From: Pseudoalteromonas sp. MM1
Lineage (GTDB): Bacteria; Pseudomonadota; Gammaproteobacteria; Enterobacterales; Alteromonadaceae
Assembly: GCF_030296835.1 (NCBI RefSeq)
Contig: NZ_AP027923.1
Coordinates: 124,001 to 188,000 of the forward strand
Direction: 5' to 3'
DNA: 64,000 nucleotides
Within the stretch, counting starts at the first letter, position 1; each line of letters opens with the position of its first letter. This document shows, piece after piece, positions 8,166 to 16,686 of the stretch. A program made the position numbers and the translations under genes. The notes under the pieces are model-generated. The model did not search any database. It saw only the letters and a program-made list of their open reading frames with translations, and was not told the DNA's origin.

Positions 8166-11100
8166 TGCAAAGTAATACAGTTGTTTTACAAGGAACGAGT
8201 TACCCCATTTGCCTAGTTGCTGGCAAAGGCCAAACGCCGTCAGGTTATGCACCAACAGTGGCAAACACCCCTGAAACGGCTAAACAACAAATAGCTCAAA
8301 TTGGTGGTGCGTTAACTGGCGATGCTGCCAAACGCCTTGATGTAATTAATTTATTAAATAGTGCAGGCGTTAGCTGCCCACGCAGTGCCTCTGCCCGCGA
8401 AACCGCAAGCGTACTTACGCAGGCCTTAGTAAGTGGTGCCGTAACGTGTTACCACCAAAAAGCAAAGTCGGCTATTCAGGTAAGCGATAACACAAATAGT
8501 GGCTCAGCGGGCAAAAAGTCGAACAAAAAATCAAGCTCAACCGCATCGGGTAAAAGCGCAACGCAAGCACCTGCAAAAAATACGGGTGGGGCAAGTAATA
8601 ACACCGCAAGCGAAGAGCCCATTACAAATCAAGAGTGCCGCTCAGATCCGGTTTCAATGCTGTCGGGCGAAGAAATTCTCCCGCTTATCGACTTTACCCT
8701 AGCAGGCAGCCGCCAATTAGTGTGGCGACGTTTGTATCGCTCATCTCATGCTGATTTGTGCACAACAATGGGTAATGGTTGGCGCCACGACTTTATGGCA
8801 AGCCTTACAGAGCATTACTTGCCGCCGCCAAAAGTGGGCCCTAAGCAAAAAGGCACCTATTGGTTAGAGTACCAAGACGAGCACGGTGCTAAACATAAAT
8901 TTGAAAAGGTAAAGCCTGGCCAATCAAGCTATCAGTTAAGTAGTAACCTTGCGCTACATTACCAAACAAATGGTAAGCAAGTCCTTGTAACGCCAGACGA
9001 CCAACACCTTACGTTTAAACCGGGCGAAAGCGCATGGTTGCTTGAAAAAATAATTAACGAAAAAGGCCAAAGCATCGCGTTTTATTACGATGCAAAAGAG
9101 CGCCTACACCGCATAGAAGTAAACAAAGTACGTGGCTGCATTATTAGCTACAACGCGCAAGGTTTATTAAGCAAAATAGCAGCGTACCACACCGATAAGA
9201 ACAACAAACAGCAATTACTATCGCCATTACTAGCAAGCTATGAATACGACGAAAACAAAAACCTTGTTAAGGCTACTAATCAGCAAAACGAAACTGAGCG
9301 TTACGCCTACAACGCCGCTAATTTATTAACAAAGCGTACCCGAGCCAGTGGCTTTAGCCATCATTTTGAGTGGGATAGCTACTCACCTAGCGCTAAATGT
9401 ATAAAGCAGTGGGGCGATAACAACACCTATACTTACCAGTTTGAATATAACCTAGAGACTGGTGAAACAACCTGTATAGATTCTCGCGGCCACAAAGAGC
9501 ACTTTGTACATAACGCACAAGGTAAATTGGTAAAACATATCGACCCTAACGGCAACGTTTGGCAATATACATACAATGCGCAAGGCCAAAAGCTCAGTGA
9601 AATAAAGCCCGATAGCAGTACAACGCGCTATAGCTATACACCTTTCGGCCAGTTAGAAACATTAACGCAGCCAGATGGTAGCCAAACGCATTTTGCCTAC
9701 AATCAACTTGGGCAACGTGTATTAACTACCTTACCTGATGGCCAAACCGTTACACGTAAATACAGTGTGGCTGGCTTATTACAAAGTGAAACCTTTGGCG
9801 ATGGCCGCACTACATTATACAGCTACGATAAGCTTGGCCAGTTAACTCAGCATATAAATAAAAACGGCCAAATCACCAAGTTTATTTGGAACGAGCAAGG
9901 CGAGCTTTTAGCAAAGCATCATAACGATGAGCTAATACGTTACAGCTACGACAGTCTAGGCCGCGTAAATGCCACACTGAATAACGCAGGCTTACTCACT
10001 CAATATAAATACAATGAGCACGGCCAGCTTACACAAACCATTGCCTTTGATGAAAACGACCCTGAAAATAAACAGCATCAATATTTTAGTTACGACGAAG
10101 CAGGGCGATTAATTAGCTCGCAAAACAGCAAAGGCGACACCACCGAGCAACACTTTGAAGGGCTAAGCCAACCGCATTGTGTTATTCAGCCCGATGGCAG
10201 CGCGCTGCATTTAACGTACGACAAAGAGCGAAACCTAACCGCCATCGAGCGGAGCGACGGCCACGTATACCGCATAAGTTACGATGCGAACGAAAACCCA
10301 ACACAAATAACCGGGTTTGATGGCACGCTACAGCAATATAAATACGATGCCTGTAACCGCTTAGTCTCAGTAACGCAAAGTAATAAACGCCATGTAAAAA
10401 TAGAGCGCGACAGCCTTGGCCGCGTAACTGCGCAGCATGCAAGCCTTGCCAGTGACTCACATATCGTTAATAACGCCAATTACTACAGCTACACAAAGCA
10501 AGGTAAAATTGCGCGTGCACATAATGCGCAATCAACACTTAAACAACGCTTTGATAAAGGCGGCAGGCTACTGTGCGCCGAGCAAGTAAATAACCAGCAA
10601 CAAGCGCATACCTTAAAATACAGTTACGACGAATACGGCAGAAGGCAAACCCTTACCCTGCCAGATTTAACTACGCTTAAATACAGTTACAATCAGTTTG
10701 GTCAGCTAAACGCTATTAACTTATTGCAAGCCAATAGCGAAGCGAATGATTCAGCTAGCGCAGAAAAGTCGCTTGTAACATTAAGCTACGACAGCCAAGG
10801 TAATATTAAAACCCAGCAGTTTGGCAATAGCATAACCCTTACTCAACAGTTTGATGTATTCAACCGTTTAACGCAGCAACAGCTTACACACCCAGCGCAA
10901 GCATTATTTGATACCTGTACGTACAATTACGACAGCGTAAACCAGCTCATTGCCCGTAAAAACGAAGGCGTAAGCAGCCAAAATATCAATTTTGAATACA
11001 ACAGCCTCGGGCAGTTAATACAACAAACATTGGCAAGCTCACGTGCTGATACAACCACACACTACCAGTGGGATAGCTTTGGTAACCCGCAAAGTCAGAC

Positions 11101-13003
11101 TGTTCAATCAAACACAAACGATGCAGACCTTAGATATACAAGCACGTGTGATAAAGAAACTAGCGATACAGCTAACGGCGAGCAGGGTATAGAACATAAT
11201 GCTGCCAGTAACGAGCATACAGCCAACTCTTCTATTGATTTAACACACGCCACGCATAGCGAATACAATGAGCTAGCGCTAAATAGTAGTGAAAATAGTA
11301 GTAAAAATAGTAGCAACGCTGACTCAGTAGCAAACAATGAAGGCACTAACAACACCACAATAAACAGTGCTACCGACGCCGACCGCCTAACACGCTTTGG
11401 CGACAGCGATTTTTACTACGATGAGTTTGGTAACCAAATACGCGAAACCGGTAAAGGCATAAAAACCCGCCGTGAATACAACGCATTTAATCAGTTAAGC
11501 TGTTTTAACAACAACGGCACGCTCACGCAATACGACTACGACCCATTAGGCCGCCGAATTGCCAAGCACACCGAGCACGGTAAAATTGACTACATTTGGG
11601 ATAACGACCAGTTAATTGGCGAATGCCAGCACGGTGAATATACCTGGTATATCAACCTCCCGAATCAATTTCACCCAATTGCGCTGATTAAAAAAGGCGA
11701 AGTGTACTACTACCACCTAGACCAACTTAACACCCCACGTTTTGTAACCAATAACAAAGCAGAAGTTGTGTGGGAAAACCAAGCCGATGTGTATGGTTAT
11801 GAAGAGTTAAAAGCAGAATCAAATAAAGAAGACTCTTTCACTCAACCAATCCGTTTTCAAGGGCAATACCTTGATGAAGAGAGCGGCTTACATTACAACC
11901 GTTATCGCTACTACAGCCCCAAGCAGCAGCGCTTTATAAATCAAGATCCAATTGGTTTAGTGGGTGGCATAAACCACTATCAATATGCGCCAAATCCGGT
12001 GAATTGGGTAGATCCGTTTGGGTTGAGTTGTAAGGAAGGCATAGCTACTGTATTAAGAATAGGTCGTGGTAAAGATACTCATTTTGCTATTCAGATAAAA
12101 ACTAAATTTGAGGTTACTAAAACTCATCAGCTAGGTGGAACTGATGATAATGGTATTAGTAGTAGGACTCTTATTGATAGCTACGATGAAGAGGATGATT
12201 TTGCTGGCAAATTAATAGAAAAAGCTACAATAAAACTACCAAATGCGATTGCTGCGATTGATTTACAAAGACAGCTAATACTCAATAGTGAAATAGCTCT
12301 TGATGCCGCTGGTGGTGATCCTGATAATTTACAAACTCCTTTATATGATGCTGCTACTCAAAGCTGCCTGACGCATGTTTTCGATGTGTTGGAGGCTGGT
12401 GGGATAGAAGGCACGCCAAAGAGCTCCTCTATTAGAGATAAATCAGTCCGTAAATTTACACGTGATATGATGAATGGGAAAATTGGCGAAGAAGAGGTTT
12501 CTGAAGTTGTGGAAGAGTTTGAAGATAACAAAGCAACTTGGAAGATTGATAGTAAAGGTAGGCCTATTTCAGTTGAGGCAACGTTAAAATCTACTTACCA
12601 TGGTAAGCGCTCATCTAAAGAGAAAAAAGCACAAAGTGAAGCTGGTGGTGAGGCTAGGTTAGCTGATGATGATGGCGGTCATCTAGTTGGCCATCGCTTC
12701 ATGAGCGATCAAGGAGAGAAAAACTTATTTCCACAGAACTCTAACTTCAATCGAGGTAGTTACAAGTCGATGGAAAATGAGTGGGCAGATTGGACTGAAG
12801 CCGGGTATGAAGTGAGGTTGAAGGTTTCTTTAGAACCACCGGGTGCCGTTCGGCCTACTGATGTCATTAGTGAATATGAGGTGTGTGACCCTGATACTGG
12901 TGATGTGGTTTATGAAAAGCGGCATAAGTTTAATAACCAAAGTGGTGAGACTTTTGGTCGAGTTACTAAGAAAGATATTGAGAAGTTGAAGGGATTGTTA
13001 TGA
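8165..13003 (+). CDS. rhs: Rhs polymorphic toxin with C-terminal nuclease tip (T6SS effector)
   Basis: 1612 residues. A ~120-residue N-terminal domain and a Ser/Ala/Lys-rich linker lead into the Rhs core with many YD repeats. An Asn/Ser-rich low-complexity insert lies at about 975-1075. The core closes with LDQLNTPRFVTN, RYYSPKQQRFINQDPIGL and the DPFGL autocleavage-type motif (about 1283-1287). The ~325-residue tip differs in style from the core. It first shows a THFAIQI/TQSCLTHV pair (His1306, Cys1401), then GGHLVGHRF (His1506, His1510) with NLFPQNSNFNRGSYKSMENEW, characteristic of DNA/RNA non-specific endonucleases of the Endonuclea_NS_2 type. There is no PAAR domain in the protein itself. 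The next gene overlaps by 4 bp and looks like its immunity. Confidence 0.93.
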   Translation: MQSNTVVLQGTSYPICLVAGKGQTPSGYAPTVANTPETAKQQIAQIGGALTGDAAKRLDVINLLNSAGVSCPRSASARETASVLTQALVSGAVTCYHQKAKSAIQVSDNTNSGSAGKKSNKKSSSTASGKSATQAPAKNTGGASNNTASEEPITNQECRSDPVSMLSGEEILPLIDFTLAGSRQLVWRRLYRSSHADLCTTMGNGWRHDFMASLTEHYLPPPKVGPKQKGTYWLEYQDEHGAKHKFEKVKPGQSSYQLSSNLALHYQTNGKQVLVTPDDQHLTFKPGESAWLLEKIINEKGQSIAFYYDAKERLHRIEVNKVRGCIISYNAQGLLSKIAAYHTDKNNKQQLLSPLLASYEYDENKNLVKATNQQNETERYAYNAANLLTKRTRASGFSHHFEWDSYSPSAKCIKQWGDNNTYTYQFEYNLETGETTCIDSRGHKEHFVHNAQGKLVKHIDPNGNVWQYTYNAQGQKLSEIKPDSSTTRYSYTPFGQLETLTQPDGSQTHFAYNQLGQRVLTTLPDGQTVTRKYSVAGLLQSETFGDGRTTLYSYDKLGQLTQHINKNGQITKFIWNEQGELLAKHHNDELIRYSYDSLGRVNATLNNAGLLTQYKYNEHGQLTQTIAFDENDPENKQHQYFSYDEAGRLISSQNSKGDTTEQHFEGLSQPHCVIQPDGSALHLTYDKERNLTAIERSDGHVYRISYDANENPTQITGFDGTLQQYKYDACNRLVSVTQSNKRHVKIERDSLGRVTAQHASLASDSHIVNNANYYSYTKQGKIARAHNAQSTLKQRFDKGGRLLCAEQVNNQQQAHTLKYSYDEYGRRQTLTLPDLTTLKYSYNQFGQLNAINLLQANSEANDSASAEKSLVTLSYDSQGNIKTQQFGNSITLTQQFDVFNRLTQQQLTHPAQALFDTCTYNYDSVNQLIARKNEGVSSQNINFEYNSLGQLIQQTLASSRADTTTHYQWDSFGNPQSQTVQSNTNDADLRYTSTCDKETSDTANGEQGIEHNAASNEHTANSSIDLTHATHSEYNELALNSSENSSKNSSNADSVANNEGTNNTTINSATDADRLTRFGDSDFYYDEFGNQIRETGKGIKTRREYNAFNQLSCFNNNGTLTQYDYDPLGRRIAKHTEHGKIDYIWDNDQLIGECQHGEYTWYINLPNQFHPIALIKKGEVYYYHLDQLNTPRFVTNNKAEVVWENQADVYGYEELKAESNKEDSFTQPIRFQGQYLDEESGLHYNRYRYYSPKQQRFINQDPIGLVGGINHYQYAPNPVNWVDPFGLSCKEGIATVLRIGRGKDTHFAIQIKTKFEVTKTHQLGGTDDNGISSRTLIDSYDEEDDFAGKLIEKATIKLPNAIAAIDLQRQLILNSEIALDAAGGDPDNLQTPLYDAATQSCLTHVFDVLEAGGIEGTPKSSSIRDKSVRKFTRDMMNGKIGEEEVSEVVEEFEDNKATWKIDSKGRPISVEATLKSTYHGKRSSKEKKAQSEAGGEARLADDDGGHLVGHRFMSDQGEKNLFPQNSNFNRGSYKSMENEWADWTEAGYEVRLKVSLEPPGAVRPTDVISEYEVCDPDTGDVVYEKRHKFNNQSGETFGRVTKKDIEKLKGLL

Positions 13004-13392
13004 ATATAAAAGATGAAACATTAATTGAAATTGCGGGATTATTTTTACGTTGTAAAAAAGTTGAGGAAAACCCTTGGACGGAATTTGTGTTTGTTTTTGA
13101 GTTCGGAGAAGGGCACATATCTAATTCAGGTTTTTTATACAATGGCGAGAGGGTTAGACCTGCTACAGCTTCAATTGAAGATGAACAGTTGCTATTAGAC
13201 AATACTTTAGAGCAACTAAGAGAAGATATTTATCAGCAATGCGGTGAAAAGTTCAATCAACTATTATTTCAAATGGAAAATGAAACGAAGCGTTTTAAAA
13301 TAGATTTTGAATTTGATGATCCAAAACGGTGGGCTATTACACCTAGTAATATGTTCGAAATGAGAGAGAAACTTCGCCCCAAGTTTGACTGA
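13000..13392 (+). CDS. YezG-like immunity protein to the Rhs nuclease
   Basis: 130 residues with no signal peptide, as expected for protection from a toxin acting in the cytoplasm. It overlaps the rhs stop (ATGA). The C-terminal part, with KIDFEFDDPKRWAITPSNM then LRPKF, and the acidic N-terminal region resemble the YezG/DUF600 immunity family. YezG neutralises the B. subtilis YeeF toxin, whose C-terminus is also a non-specific nuclease of the same type, so toxin and immunity calls support each other. The family call is by eye. Confidence 0.72.
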   Translation: MNIKDETLIEIAGLFLRCKKVEENPWTEFVFVFEFGEGHISNSGFLYNGERVRPATASIEDEQLLLDNTLEQLREDIYQQCGEKFNQLLFQMENETKRFKIDFEFDDPKRWAITPSNMFEMREKLRPKFD

Positions 13393-13498
13393 GTTTTAAC
13401 GTAATATTAATAAATACGTAGAGTATCTTACGAGTATTATAATTAAGTCTAATAACGTTTTTATTAGGCTTAAAGCTTTTTAAACTTGGAAGTCACAG

Positions 13499-13990
13499 AT
13501 GAAACCGAGCAAAAAATTAAATTTTACTATTAATTCAAGTGAAAAAGTGTGTAGTCATTTACATGATCTTATTGATAAAGAAAGCGAAATAATTCCAAAA
13601 CCATATATTATTGGAATCAGTGCTGAACATTATACTCTAACTTGGTACTGTGAGCTTTGTTGTGAGAAATATTCCTTGCCGACTCAGGGAGTATTTTTAT
13701 TTGACTTTCCTGAAGATAAAGAAGAGTACGACGACCTTGCTTCTTTGAAAGAGCTTTATAGTTTTAAAGATTTAAAGTCATACGTTGGTAGTTTACTTAA
13801 TTTTAAAGTATCAGAAGTATGCGATAGCAATCCATTTTTAGCATTTGATAAAGATGAAGGCTCTACCCCAAAACACGTTAATCAAGAACTATTTTATTCG
13901 TTATCGAGATTAAACGACGAAAAAGTAGAGCAGATGGTAGAGAAAACATTAATGGTGCCATTTGGCACAGTGATTGACGTAATCGACTAA
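13499..13990 (+). CDS. unknown cytoplasmic protein, candidate orphan immunity
   Basis: 163 residues with no signal peptide or membrane segment. It is acidic, with a WYCELCCEKY segment that could bind metal. The family is not recognised. It lies 106 bp after the Rhs immunity gene, with GGAAG close upstream of the ATG, in AT-rich DNA typical of Rhs-tip cargo. Spare immunity genes often accumulate after Rhs loci; that role is inferred from position only. Confidence 0.6.
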   Translation: MKPSKKLNFTINSSEKVCSHLHDLIDKESEIIPKPYIIGISAEHYTLTWYCELCCEKYSLPTQGVFLFDFPEDKEEYDDLASLKELYSFKDLKSYVGSLLNFKVSEVCDSNPFLAFDKDEGSTPKHVNQELFYSLSRLNDEKVEQMVEKTLMVPFGTVIDVID

Positions 13991-14032
13991 TTTAATAATA
14001 AATCTCTTACATAGGTGTACTAATTATTTATT

Positions 14033-14347
14033 ATGATGTGTATAAACACGACCCACTTAACACTCCAAGACGTTGCTTCTTTTACGCTAAAAAACAATCC
14101 CAGCGAGCAATTTAAAGAAAAATGGGGTGACGAGTATTTTAGCCGCGCAATATCATTATGGCGTGGAGCAAAGGAATGTTATTCAAAAAGTGAAGAATAT
14201 AACTTCACTGTACAAGAGCTTTTATTTGTAATGAGCTATGAATATGCTGTTGCGCCCTACAGCTCTGAAAATAATGACGCTATTGAGTTTTATAAATGGT
14301 GTTTTGAAAATTTAAAGAAAAATAAACTAGACACCCACTTTAAATAG
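14033..14347 (+). CDS. unknown small protein, candidate orphan immunity
   Basis: 104 residues, predicted mostly helical, acidic, with no signal peptide. It contains WGDEYFSRAISLWRGAKECY and a C-terminal EFYKWCFENLKKNK helix. I do not recognise the family. It sits between the previous unknown gene and the lysozyme-like module in the effector island. Two adjacent ATG-like starts (ATGATG) occur at 14033. A role as immunity protein is a guess from context. Confidence 0.55.
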   Translation: MMCINTTHLTLQDVASFTLKNNPSEQFKEKWGDEYFSRAISLWRGAKECYSKSEEYNFTVQELLFVMSYEYAVAPYSSENNDAIEFYKWCFENLKKNKLDTHFK

Positions 14348-14411
14348 TGGTGCCGATTTACTACTAACACATTGTAATTCAAAATATAACTTTAAAGAAA
14401 AGGATGCTTCG

Positions 14412-14735
14412 ATGGCAGCAATCAGAATAACCCAATCTGTTGGATTGGGTGGTGCTAACAGTTTAAATGATGTAAAAACTGTACAAACCGCTTTGAATAA
14501 ATTACTAAAACTTATTCCACCTACTCAAACTTTAATTGTCGATGGTCGCTTAAATCCTCGTCCTGAGAGTTCAAAAACTATTGCTGCTATTAAGTTATTC
14601 CAAAGCAAAGTATTAAACATGGTTCGTCCTGATGGAAAAATAAATCCCAATGATGCTATTTTTCGCAAAATCAATGAAAAGCTCGCCTTATTTAACTCTC
14701 AAAAAGCAGGAATGAAAGATCCTCAACTTTTTTGA
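14412..14735 (+). CDS. peptidoglycan-binding-like protein, first half of a wall-lytic effector module
   Basis: 107 residues. The fold pattern SLNDVKTVQTALNKLL, then DGRLNPRPESSKTIAAIKLFQ, matches a PG_binding_1-like repeat: paired helices with a D-G-x-x-G/N-P turn and an I-x-x-F-Q close. It has no signal peptide, as expected for T6SS cargo. AAAAGGATG precedes the start region. The end overlaps the lysozyme-like gene in the -1 frame at a run of six T, so the two may act as one effector, targeting module plus catalytic module. Confidence 0.7.
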   Translation: MAAIRITQSVGLGGANSLNDVKTVQTALNKLLKLIPPTQTLIVDGRLNPRPESSKTIAAIKLFQSKVLNMVRPDGKINPNDAIFRKINEKLALFNSQKAGMKDPQLF

Positions 14736-15178
14736 ACAATGTAATAAAACCAACGCTGTTAAAAATCGGTTTATCATCAAAAAAAGCAGAAGTCTTATTG
14801 CTAGGTACAGCGATTCAAGAAAGTCGATTGAAGTATCGTCAACAACTAGGCGGTGGACCTGCGTTGAGTTATTTTCAGATAGAGCCTGCTACTCATGATG
14901 ACATTTGGGATAATTACCTAAGTTACAGAGGAGAGTTAGCATTAAAAGTTAAAAGCTTAATGACTACTGAAGATAAGTTAAAGGAGCTAAAAGAGAATGA
15001 TGCTTATGCATGCGCCATTGCTAGAATTCACTATTTAAGAGCGCCAGCTGCCTTACCTGAAGCTAATGATACTAATGCGCAGGCACAGTATTGGAAAACT
15101 TATTATAATACGCCACTTGGAAAGGGAACTGTGCAAGAGTTTATCCATAATTGGCAAACATACGGAGTAAGTATATGA
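14732..15178 (+). CDS. lysozyme/transglycosylase-like candidate T6SS effector
   Basis: 148 residues starting at a TTG that overlaps the previous stop (TTGA). The core LLLGTAIQESRL, with a glutamate typical of lytic transglycosylase/lysozyme folds, is followed by QLGGGPALSYFQIEPATHDDIW. This resembles a phage and T6SS family of small muramidase-like proteins. No signal peptide is present, so it would need injection into a target periplasm. The next gene overlaps by 4 bp and has a signal peptide, the usual arrangement of a periplasm-acting effector with its immunity. Confidence 0.75.
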   Translation: MNNVIKPTLLKIGLSSKKAEVLLLGTAIQESRLKYRQQLGGGPALSYFQIEPATHDDIWDNYLSYRGELALKVKSLMTTEDKLKELKENDAYACAIARIHYLRAPAALPEANDTNAQAQYWKTYYNTPLGKGTVQEFIHNWQTYGVSI

Positions 15179-15705
15179 ATGTTTTTAAGGTCTTAATTTA
15201 TACTCTGCTATTAACGATAAGTCATACCGCTTTCGCGTCAGAATGTTTAAATATAAAAGTAACTAAGCCTATAAAAGTTGATGACAAAACAGGGCTATTA
15301 CAGTCATTGAAGTTTGAGCAAGTTAAATTACTCCACAAAGATAAGTCAGGTATTTGCTTGCCTACAAGGGATACTTACATTTTGTCTTTTAGTGAAGGGA
15401 TCCCTTTTATTGCCACTCGATTAAAAGGCCACACGCCAGAAATAACATTGTTCGAAAAAGGCAAAAATTATTATGCATTAATAAAGTTTTATGCAGGTAA
15501 TAAATTGCAAGTACTAAAGGGATATCAAATCATCAACTCAGAGCTATACGCGCTCCCTAATTTTACTTTAAGTAGTAATGTAAGCAATATTAGTATTGAT
15601 GAAGGGGTTATTAGCGTAAAGAATACTAAGTTAGTTGAAGAGCACTCAATTGATTCAGTTACACTTTACAACTTTGATTTATCAGGTGTATCAGTTAAGC
15701 ATTAA
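15175..15705 (+). CDS. exported protein, candidate immunity to the lysozyme-like effector
   Basis: The ATG at 15175 overlaps the upstream stop (ATGA) and gives a 176-residue protein with a clear Sec signal peptide (VLIYTLLLTISHTAFA, cleavage before SECLN). A longer reading from 15151 would place charged residues before it and is less likely. The mature part is beta-rich with two cysteines (C22 and C55 region). The family is not recognised. Coupling to a leaderless peptidoglycan-active protein argues for a periplasmic immunity function. Confidence 0.65.
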   Translation: MNVFKVLIYTLLLTISHTAFASECLNIKVTKPIKVDDKTGLLQSLKFEQVKLLHKDKSGICLPTRDTYILSFSEGIPFIATRLKGHTPEITLFEKGKNYYALIKFYAGNKLQVLKGYQIINSELYALPNFTLSSNVSNISIDEGVISVKNTKLVEEHSIDSVTLYNFDLSGVSVKH

Positions 15706-15760
15706 GTAATGTATTTACTAAATAACTATAATATTGAACTACCAAGGGTATTAAAAAAGC

Positions 15761-16195
15761 ATGATAAAAAGTAACCTTGGTAAGTTTTTTCTGATTATAG
15801 CCTTGTTTTTTATTGCACCGTGTAATGAAGCTCAAGGTGCTACGCAAGTTATATTTAAATGTAATGCGGATGTACCTACACCTATTGAGCTGGTTATTAA
15901 CAAAGTAGGGAGTAAATTTCACTTAGCTGAATTTACTATAAATGTAGCCCCTGTTATTGATTCAGCAGACTTTAAAGCTGTAGAAAAATCGAGCTATCAT
16001 CGCTCTTTGGTTACTGAACATAGTTTAACTTTTAATGGGGGAGAAAGTGAAGTTATAGTAAGTGATTACTATAGCGAAGAGTTTGATACAGTAACAAAAG
16101 AAAACACAGTCACACTACAAAAGAATGATATAAAGAAATATTGGGCTTGTGACAGTACTGCTATTAGTAAATTAGCTTCTATTGAAGATTTTTAG
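15761..16195 (+). CDS. exported protein of unknown function
   Basis: 144 residues with an N-terminal signal peptide (FFLIIALFFIAPCNEAQG, cleavage near ATQVIF) and a beta-rich mature part with two cysteines (IFKCNA and YWACDS). The family is not recognised. It follows the candidate immunity gene by 55 bp in the same direction. It may be another periplasmic immunity protein or a paralogous duplicate; no clear similarity to the preceding protein is visible. Confidence 0.6.
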   Translation: MIKSNLGKFFLIIALFFIAPCNEAQGATQVIFKCNADVPTPIELVINKVGSKFHLAEFTINVAPVIDSADFKAVEKSSYHRSLVTEHSLTFNGGESEVIVSDYYSEEFDTVTKENTVTLQKNDIKKYWACDSTAISKLASIEDF

Positions 16196-16198
16196 CCA

Positions 16199-16639
16199 AT
16201 TAGAAGGCTGATCGCGCACACTATTTTATTAAGCTTTATTTTTTGTGCTAATACTCAACATACTGATTTATTGGAGCTTGATGGCTTTAGAAAAGCGGTC
16301 AATAGTGCTGACTATTTAGCTAAAGTAAAAATTATTAAAGTGGAATCTTTTCAAGAGGTTGATGGTTCCCAAAGGCATGTTTTTACCGCTGATGTAGTTA
16401 CTACCTATAAAGGCTCAACTCATAAACAGATTTCTTATGAGATGTTTGTTGAGAGAGGTGAAGATGTAATGTGTAACTCGGCGCCCATTTACCTAGCACT
16501 TTGTAAGAGTTTAAACGGGTCTTATTATTGGCCTGGTACGGGTTCAGAGTTTAAACCTACACCTGTTATTAATGCTTGGATTAATGAAAATAGAGTTTCC
16601 CTTAAACTAGCACGCACACCTGCAGGTTGGTGTGACTAG
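16199..16639 (+). CDS. exported small protein with non-ATG start, TIMP/netrin-like pattern
   Basis: The first ATG/GTG/TTG candidate is TTG at 16271, but in-frame codons upstream encode a good signal peptide (RRLIAHTILLSFIFCANTQ). This points to a start at ATT 16199, CTG 16208 or ATC 16211, with GAAGA or AGAAGG nearby. The preceding gene's stop (16193-16195) is in the same frame. The body, with LAKVKIIKVESF, HVFTADVVTTYKGS and a late VMCNSAPIYLALC, resembles small netrin/TIMP-like bacterial proteins. The likely location is periplasm or membrane anchored. Function is unknown; the start is uncertain. Confidence 0.5.
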   Translation: MRRLIAHTILLSFIFCANTQHTDLLELDGFRKAVNSADYLAKVKIIKVESFQEVDGSQRHVFTADVVTTYKGSTHKQISYEMFVERGEDVMCNSAPIYLALCKSLNGSYYWPGTGSEFKPTPVINAWINENRVSLKLARTPAGWCD

Positions 16640-16686
16640 CTTGGGTTTTTGAATAATATTAAGAATATTAAACATAAGGAAATACA

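Noticed and set aside
10182..10479. Two overlapping antisense reading frames in rhs
   Set aside because: Long codon-biased Rhs core produces open antisense frames; no ribosome site, family pattern or independent promoter is visible.
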